From NCBI GenBank assembly GCA_946482635.1, contig CAMLSG010000069.1, positions 1-22,620 on the forward strand: a stretch of DNA of 22,620 nucleotides, in the 5' to 3' direction. Below the pieces are notes generated by a model that ran no database searches, was not told the DNA's origin, and saw only the letters and a program-made list of their open reading frames with translations. This document shows positions 1 through 7,712 of the stretch, one piece after another; within the stretch, counting starts at the first letter, position 1, and each line of letters begins with the position of its first letter. This stretch comes from an uncultured Duganella sp. GTDB taxonomy: Bacteria > Pseudomonadota > Gammaproteobacteria > Burkholderiales > Burkholderiaceae. The position numbers and the translations under genes are program-made.

Positions 1-55
1 AACTCCCGACCTAATCCTTGTAAGGGATCCGCTCTACCAACTGAGCTAAACGCCC
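1..55 (-). tRNA. tRNA-Val (anticodon UAC), 3' part outside window
   Basis: Read on the minus strand, the gene starts at 55 with the acceptor strand GGGCGTT, then TA, a D-arm GCTC/GAGC closing an 8-nt loop, and an anticodon stem GATCC/GGATT around the 7-nt loop CTTACAA. The loop puts TAC at positions 34-36, which decodes GUA and other valine codons. The variable region and the start of the T-arm are visible; the T-loop, 3' acceptor strand and discriminator lie beyond base 1. The sequence seen is close to the standard bacterial tRNA-Val(UAC). A good promoter lies directly upstream at 102-131. Other tRNA genes could follow in the same transcript outside the window. Confidence 0.93.
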
Positions 56-101
56 CTGCCTTCACTGTCGAACGTTTGTCACAACGTTCAGAAGAGGCCG
101 C

Positions 102-131
102 ATTATAGGATGGATTTTGAAACCAGCGCAA
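102..131 (-). promoter_or_regulatory. Promoter of tRNA-Val
   Basis: Minus strand: -35 TTGCGC (131-126), 18-nt spacer, perfect -10 TATAAT (107-102). Transcription would start near 95, about 40 nt before the mature tRNA 5' end. The bases after the -10 are GC-rich (GCGGCC), the type of discriminator linked to stringent (ppGpp/DksA) control of stable-RNA promoters. That regulation is inferred from base composition only. Confidence 0.6.
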
Positions 132-156
132 GCCTTTTTCCAAAAAACCTCAAAAA

Positions 157-2271
157 TTATTTGGAAACCCCGATTTGCGATAGCAGCCAGGCCATCTCGA
201 AAGCTTTCTCGCCCAGGGCGTTATAGCGCCCGGACGAGCCGCCATGGCCCGCCCCCATGTTCACCTTCAGCAGCAGCGGATTGCTGTCGGTCTTGTTGCG
301 GCGCAGTTTGGCCACGTACTTGGCCGGCTCCCAGTACATCACCTGGCTGTCATTCAGGCCGGTGGTGACCAGCATGGCCGGATAATCTTTCAACAAGATG
401 TTGTCATACGGGGAATAGCTGCGCATGTAGTCGTAAGCCGCTTTCTCGTTCGGATTGCCCCACTCCAGGTATTCGCCTGTGGTCAGCGGCAGGCTGGCGT
501 CCATCATGGTGTTCATCACGTCCACGAACGGCACGGCCGCGTGCACTGCCTTGAACAGGTCCGGACGCATGTTCACCACGGCCCCCATCAGCAGGCCGCC
601 GGCGCTGCCGCCCTGGATCGCCAGGCGGTCGCGCGAGGTCCACTTTTCCTTGACCAGGTATTCGGCGCTGTCGATGAAGTCATTGAAGGTATTCATCTTC
701 TTCATCAGCATGCCGTCGTCATGCCATTTCTCGCCCAGGTCGTTGCCGCCGCGGATGTGCGCAGCCGCGTAGACCACGCCACGTTCCAGCATGCTCAGTC
801 GAATCAGCGAGAACGTCGCTTCCTGCGGGATGCCGTAAGAACCGTAGGAGTACAGCACCAATGGTGCCGATCCATCCAGCTTTACGCCCTTCTTGTACGC
901 CACCCACAGCGGCACTTTCACGCCATCGCGTGCAGTGGCCCACAGGCGTTTGGTTTCGTACTGGCTGAAATCGAAGCCCCCCGCCACTTCCTGCTTTTTC
1001 AGCACGGTGCGCTCGCCGGTCTTCATGTCGACGTCGATGGTCGAAGGCGGCGACAGCGGCGATTGGTAGCTGATGCGGTACTTGGTCAGGCCGTATTCCA
1101 GGTTGGTGGACGGCATCGACACATACACCTCGTCGTCGAACTTCACCGTCAGCCACTTCTTGCTGGTGAAGTCGTAGATGCGGGTGCGGCCCAGCGCCTG
1201 CGACTTTTCCTGCACGGCCAGGAAGCCCTTGAACACGGTCGCGCCTTGCAGCAGGGTGTCCTTGTCATGCGGGACGATCTCGGTCCACTTCTTCGGGTTG
1301 GACACGGGCGCGGTTACCAGGCGGAAGTTCTTGGCGTCCTTGTTGGTGCGGATGTACAGCTTGCCGTCGCGATGGCCCATCACGTAGTAGCGATGGCCCT
1401 TGCTGCGGCCCAGCACCGATTTGAAGCTGCCCTTTGGCTGGTCGGCCGGCAGCATGAAGACTTCGGTGGTATCGGTTGCGCCGGACAGCAGGAAGACATG
1501 CTTGTTGTCGGAGCCGGAGAAAACCTGCAGGGCGAACTGCTCGACCGGTTCGTGGAACACCTGCTCCGGTTGGCCATCCAGCGTAAGGCGGAACAGGCGG
1601 TCGGAGCGCTTGGTGGTCGGGTCTTCCTGCACCACGAACAGGGTCTTGTTGTCGGCCGCCCAGGCGATGGTGGTGGTGCGCGGCATGGTGGTCGACAGCA
1701 CCTTGCCGGTGCTGAGGTCCTTCACGTGCAGCTCGTACTGGCGGAAGCCGTTGTTGTCGGTCGTGTAGGCCAGCAGCTTGCCGTCCGGGCTAGGCAGCAC
1801 CATGCCCAGCGCGAAGAACTTCAGGCCTTCGGCCATGGCGTTCTGGTCCAGCATGATTTCTTCCGGGGCGGCGGCATCGTAGCTGCCGTCCGCCGCAGCC
1901 TTGCGGCGGCAATTGAGCTGGTACTGCTTGTCCGCTTCGATGCGGGTGTAATAGTAGTAATTGCCGCGGCGTGCCGGCACCGACAGGTCGACCGGCTGCG
2001 TGCGGTCCTTGAATTCCTTGTACAGTGTGTCGGCGAACGGCTTGATACTTTCGGTCATGGCCGCGGTATAGCTATTTTCCGCGTTCAGGTATTCAATGAC
2101 GGCAGGATTGCTCTTGTCCTGCAGCCAGCGGTAATCGTCGGTCACTTGTTCGCCGTGGCGGGTTTCCATCCACTGCGTCTTTTCGGCGACAGGCGGCTGC
2201 GGCAGGTCCGCAGCCAAGGCCGGTGCAGCCAGCAGGGGCAGCAACAGGCTGGTAATAAGGCATTTGCTCAC
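157..2271 (-). CDS. ptrB: Exported prolyl oligopeptidase family (S9A) peptidase, oligopeptidase B-like
   Basis: A serine peptidase of clan SC that would cut short peptides, by family after basic residues. From the GTG start at 2271 the protein has 704 residues. Residues 1-21 form a signal peptide (hydrophobic LITSLLLPLLAAPALA, cleavage after ALA), so it should act in the periplasm; E. coli oligopeptidase B is cytoplasmic. Residues ~25-430 are the beta-propeller domain and the rest is the alpha/beta-hydrolase domain. The catalytic triad is visible: Ser556 in GGSAGG, Asp641 in GLNDSQV, His676 in GAGHGG. The stretch MDASLPLTTGEYLEWGNP is typical of oligopeptidase B rather than true prolyl oligopeptidase. 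The start is chosen because AGGGAG lies 9 nt upstream and the signal peptide begins there; the open frame continues far upstream as an antisense artefact under the MFS gene. Stands alone, divergent from the MFS gene. Confidence 0.9.
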   Translation of the reverse strand: MSKCLITSLLLPLLAAPALAADLPQPPVAEKTQWMETRHGEQVTDDYRWLQDKSNPAVIEYLNAENSYTAAMTESIKPFADTLYKEFKDRTQPVDLSVPARRGNYYYYTRIEADKQYQLNCRRKAAADGSYDAAAPEEIMLDQNAMAEGLKFFALGMVLPSPDGKLLAYTTDNNGFRQYELHVKDLSTGKVLSTTMPRTTTIAWAADNKTLFVVQEDPTTKRSDRLFRLTLDGQPEQVFHEPVEQFALQVFSGSDNKHVFLLSGATDTTEVFMLPADQPKGSFKSVLGRSKGHRYYVMGHRDGKLYIRTNKDAKNFRLVTAPVSNPKKWTEIVPHDKDTLLQGATVFKGFLAVQEKSQALGRTRIYDFTSKKWLTVKFDDEVYVSMPSTNLEYGLTKYRISYQSPLSPPSTIDVDMKTGERTVLKKQEVAGGFDFSQYETKRLWATARDGVKVPLWVAYKKGVKLDGSAPLVLYSYGSYGIPQEATFSLIRLSMLERGVVYAAAHIRGGNDLGEKWHDDGMLMKKMNTFNDFIDSAEYLVKEKWTSRDRLAIQGGSAGGLLMGAVVNMRPDLFKAVHAAVPFVDVMNTMMDASLPLTTGEYLEWGNPNEKAAYDYMRSYSPYDNILLKDYPAMLVTTGLNDSQVMYWEPAKYVAKLRRNKTDSNPLLLKVNMGAGHGGSSGRYNALGEKAFEMAWLLSQIGVSK

Positions 2272-2303
2272 TTCTTCGGCTCCCTGGGGAAATATGTGCA
2301 ATG

Positions 2304-2332
2304 ATTCTAGGGTGCCATAGTTGGAAATACAA
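2304..2332 (-). promoter_or_regulatory. Candidate promoter of the S9 peptidase gene
   Basis: Minus strand: -35-like TTGTAT (2332-2327), 17-nt spacer, -10 TAGAAT (2309-2304, 5/6 to consensus). Predicted start near 2297 gives a leader of about 26 nt that carries the AGGGAG ribosome site. The -35 is weak (3/6). Confidence 0.4.
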
Positions 2333-2337
2333 CAAGA

Positions 2338-3609
2338 ATGATCACTACCGAAAAGCTGTATGCACGCGTCAGCTGGCGCCTGCTGCCCTTCCTGTTCCTG
2401 TGCTACGTGGTGGCATACCTGGACCGGGTCAACGTCGGTTTTGCCAAGCTGCAGATGCAGGTGGATTTGCAGTTTTCCGACACAGTGTACGGGCTGGGCG
2501 CCGGCATTTTCTTTGTCGGCTACTTCCTGTGCGAAGTGCCCTCCAACCTGCTGATGCTGCGCGTCGGCGCGCGGCGCTGGATCGCCCGCATCATGGCCAG
2601 CTGGGGCCTGCTGTCGGCGGCCATGCTGTTCACCACCAGCCCGTTCAGCTTTTATGTGATGCGCTTCCTGCTCGGCGTGGCGGAAGCGGGCTTCTTCCCC
2701 GGCGTGATCATGTACCTGACATACTGGTACCCGGCGCAGCGGCGCGCCCGTATCGTTGCGATTTTCATGAGCGGCGTCGCCGTAGCCGGCGTGGTGGGCG
2801 GGCCACTGTCGGGATGGATCATGTCGCACTTCGCCGGCCGTGGCGGGCTGGCCGGCTGGCAGTGGCTGTTCCTGCTGGAAGGCTTGCCGGCAGTGGCGCT
2901 GGGGGTGCTGACGCTGGCGCTGCTGGATGATGGGATCGACGATGCGAACTGGCTGGACGACGAGGAAAAGGCGCTGCTGAAACACGAACTGGCACGCGAC
3001 GGCGCACCGCGCGCACAGTGGGGCCTGCGCCATGTGTTTGGCAGCAGCCGGGTATGGATACTGGCGCTGGTGTACTTCCTGCTCGTGATGGGACTGTACG
3101 GCGTCGGCTTCTGGCTGCCGCAGCTGATTCGCAACAGCGGCGTGCAGGACGTGCTCGACATCGGCCTGCTGACTGCCATCCCATATGGCATCGCTGCGCT
3201 GGCGATGATCCTGGTTGCGCGCCATTCCGACCGCACTGGCGAACGGCGCTGGCACGTTGCGCTGGCCGCCTTCATCGGCGCTGCGGCGCTGATGGCATCG
3301 ACGCATTATGCGAACAACCCGGTGCTGGCGCTGGCGGCCTTGAGCGTGGCGACAGCTGGCATCCTCAGCACCTTCCCGGTATTCTGGAGCATACCGACAG
3401 CAATGCTGGGCGGTTCCGCTGCAGCGGCGGGCATTGCCATGATCAATTCGCTCGGCAACCTGGCCGGTTTCGCCAGCCCTTATCTGGTTGGTGCGATCAA
3501 GGATGCCACCCACAGCACGGCGAACGGCATGCTGCTGATCGCGGCCAGCCTGGCGGCGGGCGGCGCGCTGGTGCTGCTGTGCGTTGGCCGCAAAGGAGAA
3601 ATGCTGTGA
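2338..3609 (+). CDS. MFS transporter, anion:cation symporter (tartrate/phthalate permease-like) family
   Basis: A 423-residue inner-membrane secondary transporter with about twelve hydrophobic segments. The N-terminus (RLLPFLFLCYVVAYLDRVNVGFA) is the signature of the ACS family of the major facilitator superfamily, which includes the tartrate transporter TtuB, glucarate/galactarate and hexuronate permeases. The cytoplasmic loop after helix 2 carries VGARRW, the usual basic loop motif. The likely substrate is an organic or sugar acid. Its stop overlaps the start of a glycerate 2-kinase gene, which suggests that the imported acid is broken down to glycerate or that glycerate itself is imported. 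The ATG has only a weak purine stretch (AACAAGA) upstream. The exact substrate cannot be read from the sequence. Confidence 0.88.
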   Translation: MITTEKLYARVSWRLLPFLFLCYVVAYLDRVNVGFAKLQMQVDLQFSDTVYGLGAGIFFVGYFLCEVPSNLLMLRVGARRWIARIMASWGLLSAAMLFTTSPFSFYVMRFLLGVAEAGFFPGVIMYLTYWYPAQRRARIVAIFMSGVAVAGVVGGPLSGWIMSHFAGRGGLAGWQWLFLLEGLPAVALGVLTLALLDDGIDDANWLDDEEKALLKHELARDGAPRAQWGLRHVFGSSRVWILALVYFLLVMGLYGVGFWLPQLIRNSGVQDVLDIGLLTAIPYGIAALAMILVARHSDRTGERRWHVALAAFIGAAALMASTHYANNPVLALAALSVATAGILSTFPVFWSIPTAMLGGSAAAAGIAMINSLGNLAGFASPYLVGAIKDATHSTANGMLLIAASLAAGGALVLLCVGRKGEML

Positions 3610-4865
3610 AGACTGGCCGGGAGCTGCTGTCCGGATTATTCAACGCCGCCTTGCGCGCGGCCGACCCGCTGGAAACCATCGCCGCCCACTTGCCGCCGCC
3701 GCCGAAGGGCCGCACCGTCATCATCGGCGCCGGAAAAGCTTCCGCACGCATGGCGCAGGGCGTTGAGCGGCACTGGCAAGCCCCCCTGAGCGGCGTGGTC
3801 GTGACGCGCTACGGCCATGGTGCGCCGACCAGGCAGGTGGAAGTAATCGAGGCGGGCCATCCGGTGCCGGACGACGCCAGCCAGGCTGCTGCGCACCGCA
3901 TGCTGGCCGCCGTGCGCGGCCTGGGGCCGGACGATATGGTGCTGTGCCTGATGTCCGGCGGCGGCTCGGCGCTGATGTCGCTGCCTGCTCCCGGCATCAC
4001 GCTGGAGCACAAGCGCGACATCAACAAGGCCTTGCTGCGCAGCGGCGCGCCGATCGGCGACATCAATATCGTGCGCAAGCACCTGTCGGCCATCAAGGGC
4101 GGCCGGCTGGCGCTGGCTTGCGGTGAGGCGCGCGTGGTAACCCTGGTGCTGTCGGACGTGCCGGGCGACGATCCGGCGGTAGTAGCGAGCGGACCGACCC
4201 TGGCCGATCCATCGACGGCGCAGGATGCGCTACGCATCCTGCAACAGTACGGCATCAAGCTCGCGCCTTCCGTGCGCGCCGTGCTGGAAGATCCTGCCCA
4301 GGAAACGCCCAAACCCGGCGACCCGCGCCTGGCGCGCAACAGCGTGGCCGTGATCGCCTCCGCCAGGCACGCCTTGCAGGCGGCGGCAGACATGGCCCGT
4401 GCCGAAGGCCTGCGCCCGCTGGTGCTGAGCGACCGGCTGGAAGGCGAGGCCCGCACGGTGGCCGTGTCGCATGCGGCGCTGGCGCAAAGCGTGATTGACC
4501 ACGGCAGCCCCTTGCGGCCGCCGTGCGTCATCCTGTCAGGTGGGGAAACCAGCGTCACCGTGCGCGGCACGGGACGCGGTGGCCGCAATGCCGAGTACCT
4601 GCTGGCGCTGGCCGTTGCGCTGCAGGGAGCGCCGGGCGTGCATGCCATCGCCTGCGATACGGACGGCATTGACGGCACCGAAGACAATGCCGGCGCCGTG
4701 CTGGGACCGGATACGCTGCAGCGCGCCGCCGCCCTGGGCCTGGATGCCGGCGCCCTGCTGGACAACAACGACGGCTACAGCTTCTTCTCCGCGCTGGGGG
4801 ACCTGGTCGTCACGGGCCCCACGCGCACGAACGTAAACGACTTCCGGGCGATCCTGCTTATTTGA
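3606..4865 (+). CDS. ttuD: Glycerate 2-kinase (MOFRL family; TtuD/GckA-like)
   Basis: ATP-dependent phosphorylation of D-glycerate to 2-phosphoglycerate, feeding lower glycolysis. Older literature calls this family hydroxypyruvate reductase (TtuD). The 419-residue protein shows the N-terminal DUF4147 domain with IIGAGKAS (39-46), SGGGSAL (117-123), a conserved INIVRKHLSAIKGGRLA segment and SDVPGDDP (183-190), followed by the C-terminal MOFRL domain from about 308 (SGGETSVTV, GRGGRNAEYLLALA, ACDTDGIDGTEDNAGA). The length is normal for the family. The start is GTG at 3606, overlapping the MFS stop as GTGA and preceded by AAAGGAG, so the two genes are translationally coupled. The pair recalls the ttuB-ttuD part of tartrate utilisation operons, but no tartrate dehydrogenase is present here. 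The 3' end overlaps the convergent gene by 8 nt. Confidence 0.92.
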   Translation: MKTGRELLSGLFNAALRAADPLETIAAHLPPPPKGRTVIIGAGKASARMAQGVERHWQAPLSGVVVTRYGHGAPTRQVEVIEAGHPVPDDASQAAAHRMLAAVRGLGPDDMVLCLMSGGGSALMSLPAPGITLEHKRDINKALLRSGAPIGDINIVRKHLSAIKGGRLALACGEARVVTLVLSDVPGDDPAVVASGPTLADPSTAQDALRILQQYGIKLAPSVRAVLEDPAQETPKPGDPRLARNSVAVIASARHALQAAADMARAEGLRPLVLSDRLEGEARTVAVSHAALAQSVIDHGSPLRPPCVILSGGETSVTVRGTGRGGRNAEYLLALAVALQGAPGVHAIACDTDGIDGTEDNAGAVLGPDTLQRAAALGLDAGALLDNNDGYSFFSALGDLVVTGPTRTNVNDFRAILLI

Positions 4866-5493
4866 TGTTGGCCGCCAGCTTGGCCCACACCGCGTCGCCG
4901 ATATCGGGACGGCCATCCGGCGCGCGGAAGGAAAGGAAGAAGGTTTCGTTCTTCTTGCCGGTCGCCATGTACATGAAGTAGGCCGGCTGGCCGGTGGTGC
5001 CGCTGATCATGGAGATCATCACCGCAGGGTTCCTGCCCTCCTTGAACTGCTTGACCTGGATATTGGTCGCGGCGCCGCGCAGCTTGTTCAGCGAACCCGG
5101 GTCGTCGATGCCGTAAAACACGTGATGCTGCGCGTCGTACGTGACGTTGGTCGCGGTCGACCCGTAGAAATAGCCGTTGCGGTTCGGCAGGGCGGCGGCG
5201 GTCGCCGTGGCCGCATCGGCCGGGCGCATCCAGTACGAGTAGCCGATCTTCTTGACCTTGGACTGCTCGTATTCCACCGGCACCGGCACATTCAGCGGAA
5301 TCACGAAGGGCAGCCGGCCCTGCATGAAGTCGTTGACCGGCACGTCGCGCGTCTGCACCGCCACGGGAGCCGTGGCCGCAGCTGATGCAGCGGGCTTGGA
5401 TGCCTTCGCCGAGGCCGACGCTGCCGGAGCGGCAGTCGCCACAGCGGCAGCGGTGCTGATGGCCAGGCCGGCCACAAATAAAATCGATTTCAA
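4858..5493 (-). CDS. Exported protein of unknown function, Ala-rich N-terminus
   Basis: I do not recognise the family. From the TTG at 5493 the protein has 211 residues. It starts with a good signal peptide (MKSILFVAGLAISTAAAVATAAPA), followed by a low-complexity Ala/Ser/Lys linker to about residue 45. A globular part of about 160 residues follows (NDFMQGRLPFVIPLNVPVPV, GYSYWMRPADA, NRNGYFYGSTATNVTYD, AYFMYMATGKKNETFFLSF). It is probably periplasmic. An in-frame ATG at 5514 would add seven polar residues in front of the signal peptide and has no ribosome site. The TTG has AGGAG at a 6-nt spacing, so I prefer it. The gene lies 48 nt downstream of another exported-protein gene on the same strand and may be co-transcribed with it. 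Confidence 0.75.
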   Translation of the reverse strand: MKSILFVAGLAISTAAAVATAAPAASASAKASKPAASAAATAPVAVQTRDVPVNDFMQGRLPFVIPLNVPVPVEYEQSKVKKIGYSYWMRPADAATATAAALPNRNGYFYGSTATNVTYDAQHHVFYGIDDPGSLNKLRGAATNIQVKQFKEGRNPAVMISMISGTTGQPAYFMYMATGKKNETFFLSFRAPDGRPDIGDAVWAKLAANIK

Positions 5494-5541
5494 CTGGAAC
5501 TCCTGTTTTTTCATTTCTGCTATCCGGGAAGGCTAATCCTC

Positions 5542-6396
5542 TCACGGCTTCCCTTTGCGTTGCAATGTTGTTTGGTCAAGCAGGGCAGCGGCCTGCTGGT
5601 CGCCGGCTGCCACAGCCTTCCTGAGCAGGTCCTGCGCTGCCTCCCGGTCCCCGCGCGCGCCTCGCTCGAGCCTCAGGACGGCCGCGTTATAGGCGGCGAT
5701 CGGATTGCCCAGGGCTGCGGCGGCATCAAAGGCCTTCCAGGCGCGCTCGGGGCAAAGGCTGAACGCTTCGTGGCCGACGCCGGCACGCAGCAGGCCGTCG
5801 GCGTCGCCCTGCTTGGCAAACGTTTCTTCAAACTGCGCCGGCCAGCCTGCAACCAGCGCTGCCATGACCGGTTCCCCTTTTTTGACGGCATAAGGGCCCT
5901 TCACGAATGCTGTAAAAGCTTGCTGTGTGGTGGTGAGCTTGCCATCCTTGCTGTACCACAGGAAGCCGTCGGCACCGCTTACCTTGACGTCGCCGAGCTT
6001 GTTGGACAGTTGCTGGGCCAGAGGCTGGTGATGCTTGTCGGGCGCGGTCCCGCTCCACGAAGACATCAGCACGACATGGCGCAGCTTCTTTTTCTTATTG
6101 CCTTCCTGCCGCAGGATCCCTGCCAGGGTGTCGATCGTCATGATGCGCGAATCGGGGCCATACAGGTGCCAGGGGCTGCCTTGGAGGGCGATGGTCATCC
6201 CCTCATCTCCGCCGTCCGGTACGGCTTCGGCGTACTGGTACAAGGCATCGGCGGCCGGCACGCAATCCTCGCGCATCGGATAGCAGTTGTCGACATTGAG
6301 CACGCCTTTCAGCGGCAGTGTCGTTGGGCAGTCGGCTTGCGCAACGGCGCAGGCGGCCAGCAGGGAAATGAGGGCAAATCGGTGGTGGAGCGTCAC
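5542..6396 (-). CDS. Exported protein of unknown function with C-terminal Sel1/TPR-like repeats
   Basis: The 284-residue product starts at GTG 6396, with AGGA 6 nt upstream; a longer open frame reaching 6570 has no export signal at its front and crosses the divergent promoter region. The N-terminus is a signal sequence containing LLAAC, which fits a lipobox (Cys near residue 15), but AQA-DCP just after it could instead be a signal peptidase I site. The middle part (about 20-200) is not recognised. From about 205 the sequence turns into Ala-rich helical repeats (CPERAWKAFDAAAALGNPIAAYNAAVL, then REAAQDLLRKAVAAGDQQAAALL) like Sel1/TPR units, a protein-interaction scaffold. Four cysteines lie early in the mature part (DCPTTL, DNCYPMREDCV). 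Function unknown. Confidence 0.72.
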   Translation of the reverse strand: MTLHHRFALISLLAACAVAQADCPTTLPLKGVLNVDNCYPMREDCVPAADALYQYAEAVPDGGDEGMTIALQGSPWHLYGPDSRIMTIDTLAGILRQEGNKKKKLRHVVLMSSWSGTAPDKHHQPLAQQLSNKLGDVKVSGADGFLWYSKDGKLTTTQQAFTAFVKGPYAVKKGEPVMAALVAGWPAQFEETFAKQGDADGLLRAGVGHEAFSLCPERAWKAFDAAAALGNPIAAYNAAVLRLERGARGDREAAQDLLRKAVAAGDQQAAALLDQTTLQRKGKP

Positions 6397-6410
6397 ATGG
6401 ATTCCTGTTT

Positions 6411-6429
6411 GATTACCTGGGAGGTAATC
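6411..6429. promoter_or_regulatory. Operator-like palindrome in divergent intergenic region
   Basis: Perfect inverted repeat GATTACC-N5-GGTAATC (arms 6411-6417 and 6423-6429). On the minus strand it overlaps a possible -10 (GACGAT, 6432-6427) placed 17 nt from a -35-like TTGTCA (6455-6450) for the Sel1-like gene. It also lies just upstream of the SnoaL-hydrolase-regulator operon. This position suits a repressor site, and the XRE regulator at 7713 is an obvious candidate binder. That assignment is inference. Confidence 0.4.
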
Positions 6430-6487
6430 GTCGCATGGCGTGGTTTTGTTGACAATGGCTTCATCAACCACAGAAAGGAGAAACACC

Positions 6488-6838
6488 ATGCAAATCGTCG
6501 AAAAATACCTGGCAGCCTGGAACGAACGCAACACCGAGGAGCGCCGTGCCCGCGTAGCTGCAACTTTCACTCCGGAAGCCGCCTACAAGGATCCCTTGAT
6601 GCGGGGTGCCGGCCATGCCTCGATCGATGCGCTGATCGCCGGCGCGCAGGAGCACTTCCCGGGCCACCGCTTCGAACTGGCCGGCACTCCGGACAGCCAT
6701 AACGACGTGCTGCGCTTCTCGTGGACGCTGGGCGCGCCTGGCAGCGAACCGGTGGCCAAAGGCACCGACTTCGCGCTCATCGCAGCCGACGGCCGCCTGG
6801 CCAGCGTCACCGGCTTTATCGACTACTTCGCACAGTAA
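6488..6838 (+). CDS. SnoaL-like / nuclear transport factor 2 family protein
   Basis: A 116-residue small alpha+beta cone-fold protein. The opening helix (VEKYLAAWNERNTEERRARVAATFTPEAAYKDPLM), the GHASIDALIAGAQEHFPGHRFELAG segment and the strand-rich end (VLRFSWTLG, GTDFALIAADGRLASVTGFIDYF) match SnoaL-like polyketide-cyclase/isomerase domains. Members bind or isomerise small hydrophobic molecules, and the substrate here is unknown. The start at 6488 has AAAGGAG 7 nt upstream; an upstream in-frame extension has none. First gene of an operon with an alpha/beta hydrolase 15 nt downstream and a regulator. Confidence 0.85.
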   Translation: MQIVEKYLAAWNERNTEERRARVAATFTPEAAYKDPLMRGAGHASIDALIAGAQEHFPGHRFELAGTPDSHNDVLRFSWTLGAPGSEPVAKGTDFALIAADGRLASVTGFIDYFAQ

Positions 6839-6853
6839 GCAAGGGAGGCAATC

Positions 6854-7702
6854 ATGACCGCATACCAAACCTCCGGCGCCCGCGTGATCGAACCGAACAC
6901 GGTGCGTACTGCCGACGGCGTCAACCTGTTCTACCGCGACTGGGGCGATGGCGAGCCGGTGCTGTTCGTCGGTGGCTGGTCGCTCGGCGCCGACTCCTGG
7001 TGCTACCAGATGCTGGCGCTGGCGGAGCAGGGCATGCGCGTGATTGCCTTCGACCGGCGCGGCCACGGCCGCTCCAGCGATCCTGGCCGCGGCTATGACT
7101 TCAACACACTGGCCGACGACCTGGCTGCCGTGCTGGAAGCGCTTGACCTGGATGAAGTCACCCTGGTGGCCCATTCGATGGGCTGCAATGAAGTGGTGCG
7201 CTACCTGACCCGCCACGGGCAGCGCCGCATCAGGCGCGTCGCCTTGCTGGGGACCATGACGCCTTGCATCGCCAGGTCTGCCGACAACCCGGACGGCATC
7301 GATCCGGCGCTGCTGGAATACTTCCGCAAGGAGCAGCTGATGAAGGACCTGCCGAAATGGATCGATGAAAACCTGCCGCCGTTCGTGGCCGAACATACGC
7401 CGCAAGGCATGCGTGACTGGCTGCGCGCCATGCCGCTGCAAGCCTCGCTGCAGGCTCTGTACGAATGCAACCGTTCGCTGCAGCGCGAAGATTTCCGTGC
7501 CGAGCTGCCGAACATTACGCTGCCGGTTCTGCTGCTTGCCGGCACCAATGACGCCAGCGCGCCGTTCGAGCTGACCGCCAGGCCGAGCGCCGCACTGTTA
7601 CCCAATGCGAAACTTCAAGTGTACGAAGGCGCGCCGCATGGTATGTTCCTCACCCACATGGCAAGAGTGAACAGCGACTTGCTGGACTTCGTACGGTCTT
7701 GA
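6854..7702 (+). CDS. Alpha/beta-fold hydrolase
   Basis: A 282-residue cytoplasmic hydrolase of the haloperoxidase/esterase-like group. The core signature is clear: FDRRGHGRS (67-74), a nucleophile elbow VAHSMGC with Ser108 (A-H-S-M-G, so the first glycine of GxSxG is Ala), the acid Asp233 in LLAGTNDASAP, and His262 in EGAPHGMF. The lid region (about 140-210) contains PKWIDENLPPFVAEHTPQGM. The substrate cannot be inferred; related enzymes are annotated as non-haem chloroperoxidases because they can act as perhydrolases. AAGGGAGG upstream supports the start. It lies between the SnoaL-like gene (15-nt gap) and the regulator gene (10-nt gap), so the three are surely one transcript. Confidence 0.88.
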   Translation: MTAYQTSGARVIEPNTVRTADGVNLFYRDWGDGEPVLFVGGWSLGADSWCYQMLALAEQGMRVIAFDRRGHGRSSDPGRGYDFNTLADDLAAVLEALDLDEVTLVAHSMGCNEVVRYLTRHGQRRIRRVALLGTMTPCIARSADNPDGIDPALLEYFRKEQLMKDLPKWIDENLPPFVAEHTPQGMRDWLRAMPLQASLQALYECNRSLQREDFRAELPNITLPVLLLAGTNDASAPFELTARPSAALLPNAKLQVYEGAPHGMFLTHMARVNSDLLDFVRS

Positions 7703-7712
7703 GGGGAGCGAT

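Noticed and set aside
137..167. Inverted repeat TTTCCAAA/TTTGGAAA around the S9 peptidase stop codon as a terminator
   Set aside because: AT-only weak 8-bp stem with a 15-nt loop containing the stop codon and no T-run after it on either strand.
244..2304. 686-codon open frame antisense to the S9 peptidase
   Set aside because: Shadow frame of a GC-rich gene; the opposite strand encodes a complete catalytic triad and signal peptide, while this frame has no recognisable domain.
2272..3513. Upstream extension of the S9 peptidase frame to an ATG at 3513
   Set aside because: It runs antisense through the MFS gene with Gln/His-rich nonsense; the signal peptide and ribosome site fix the start at 2271.
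4501..4768. Long antisense open frames within the glycerate kinase gene as extra genes
   Set aside because: The plus strand encodes the conserved MOFRL motifs; the antisense products are Arg/Ser/Ala-rich with no family features.
6449..6454. Perfect -35 TTGACA upstream of the SnoaL-like gene
   Set aside because: At 16-18 nt spacing the -10 would fall on the ribosome site at 6474-6480; no -10 sequence is found there.
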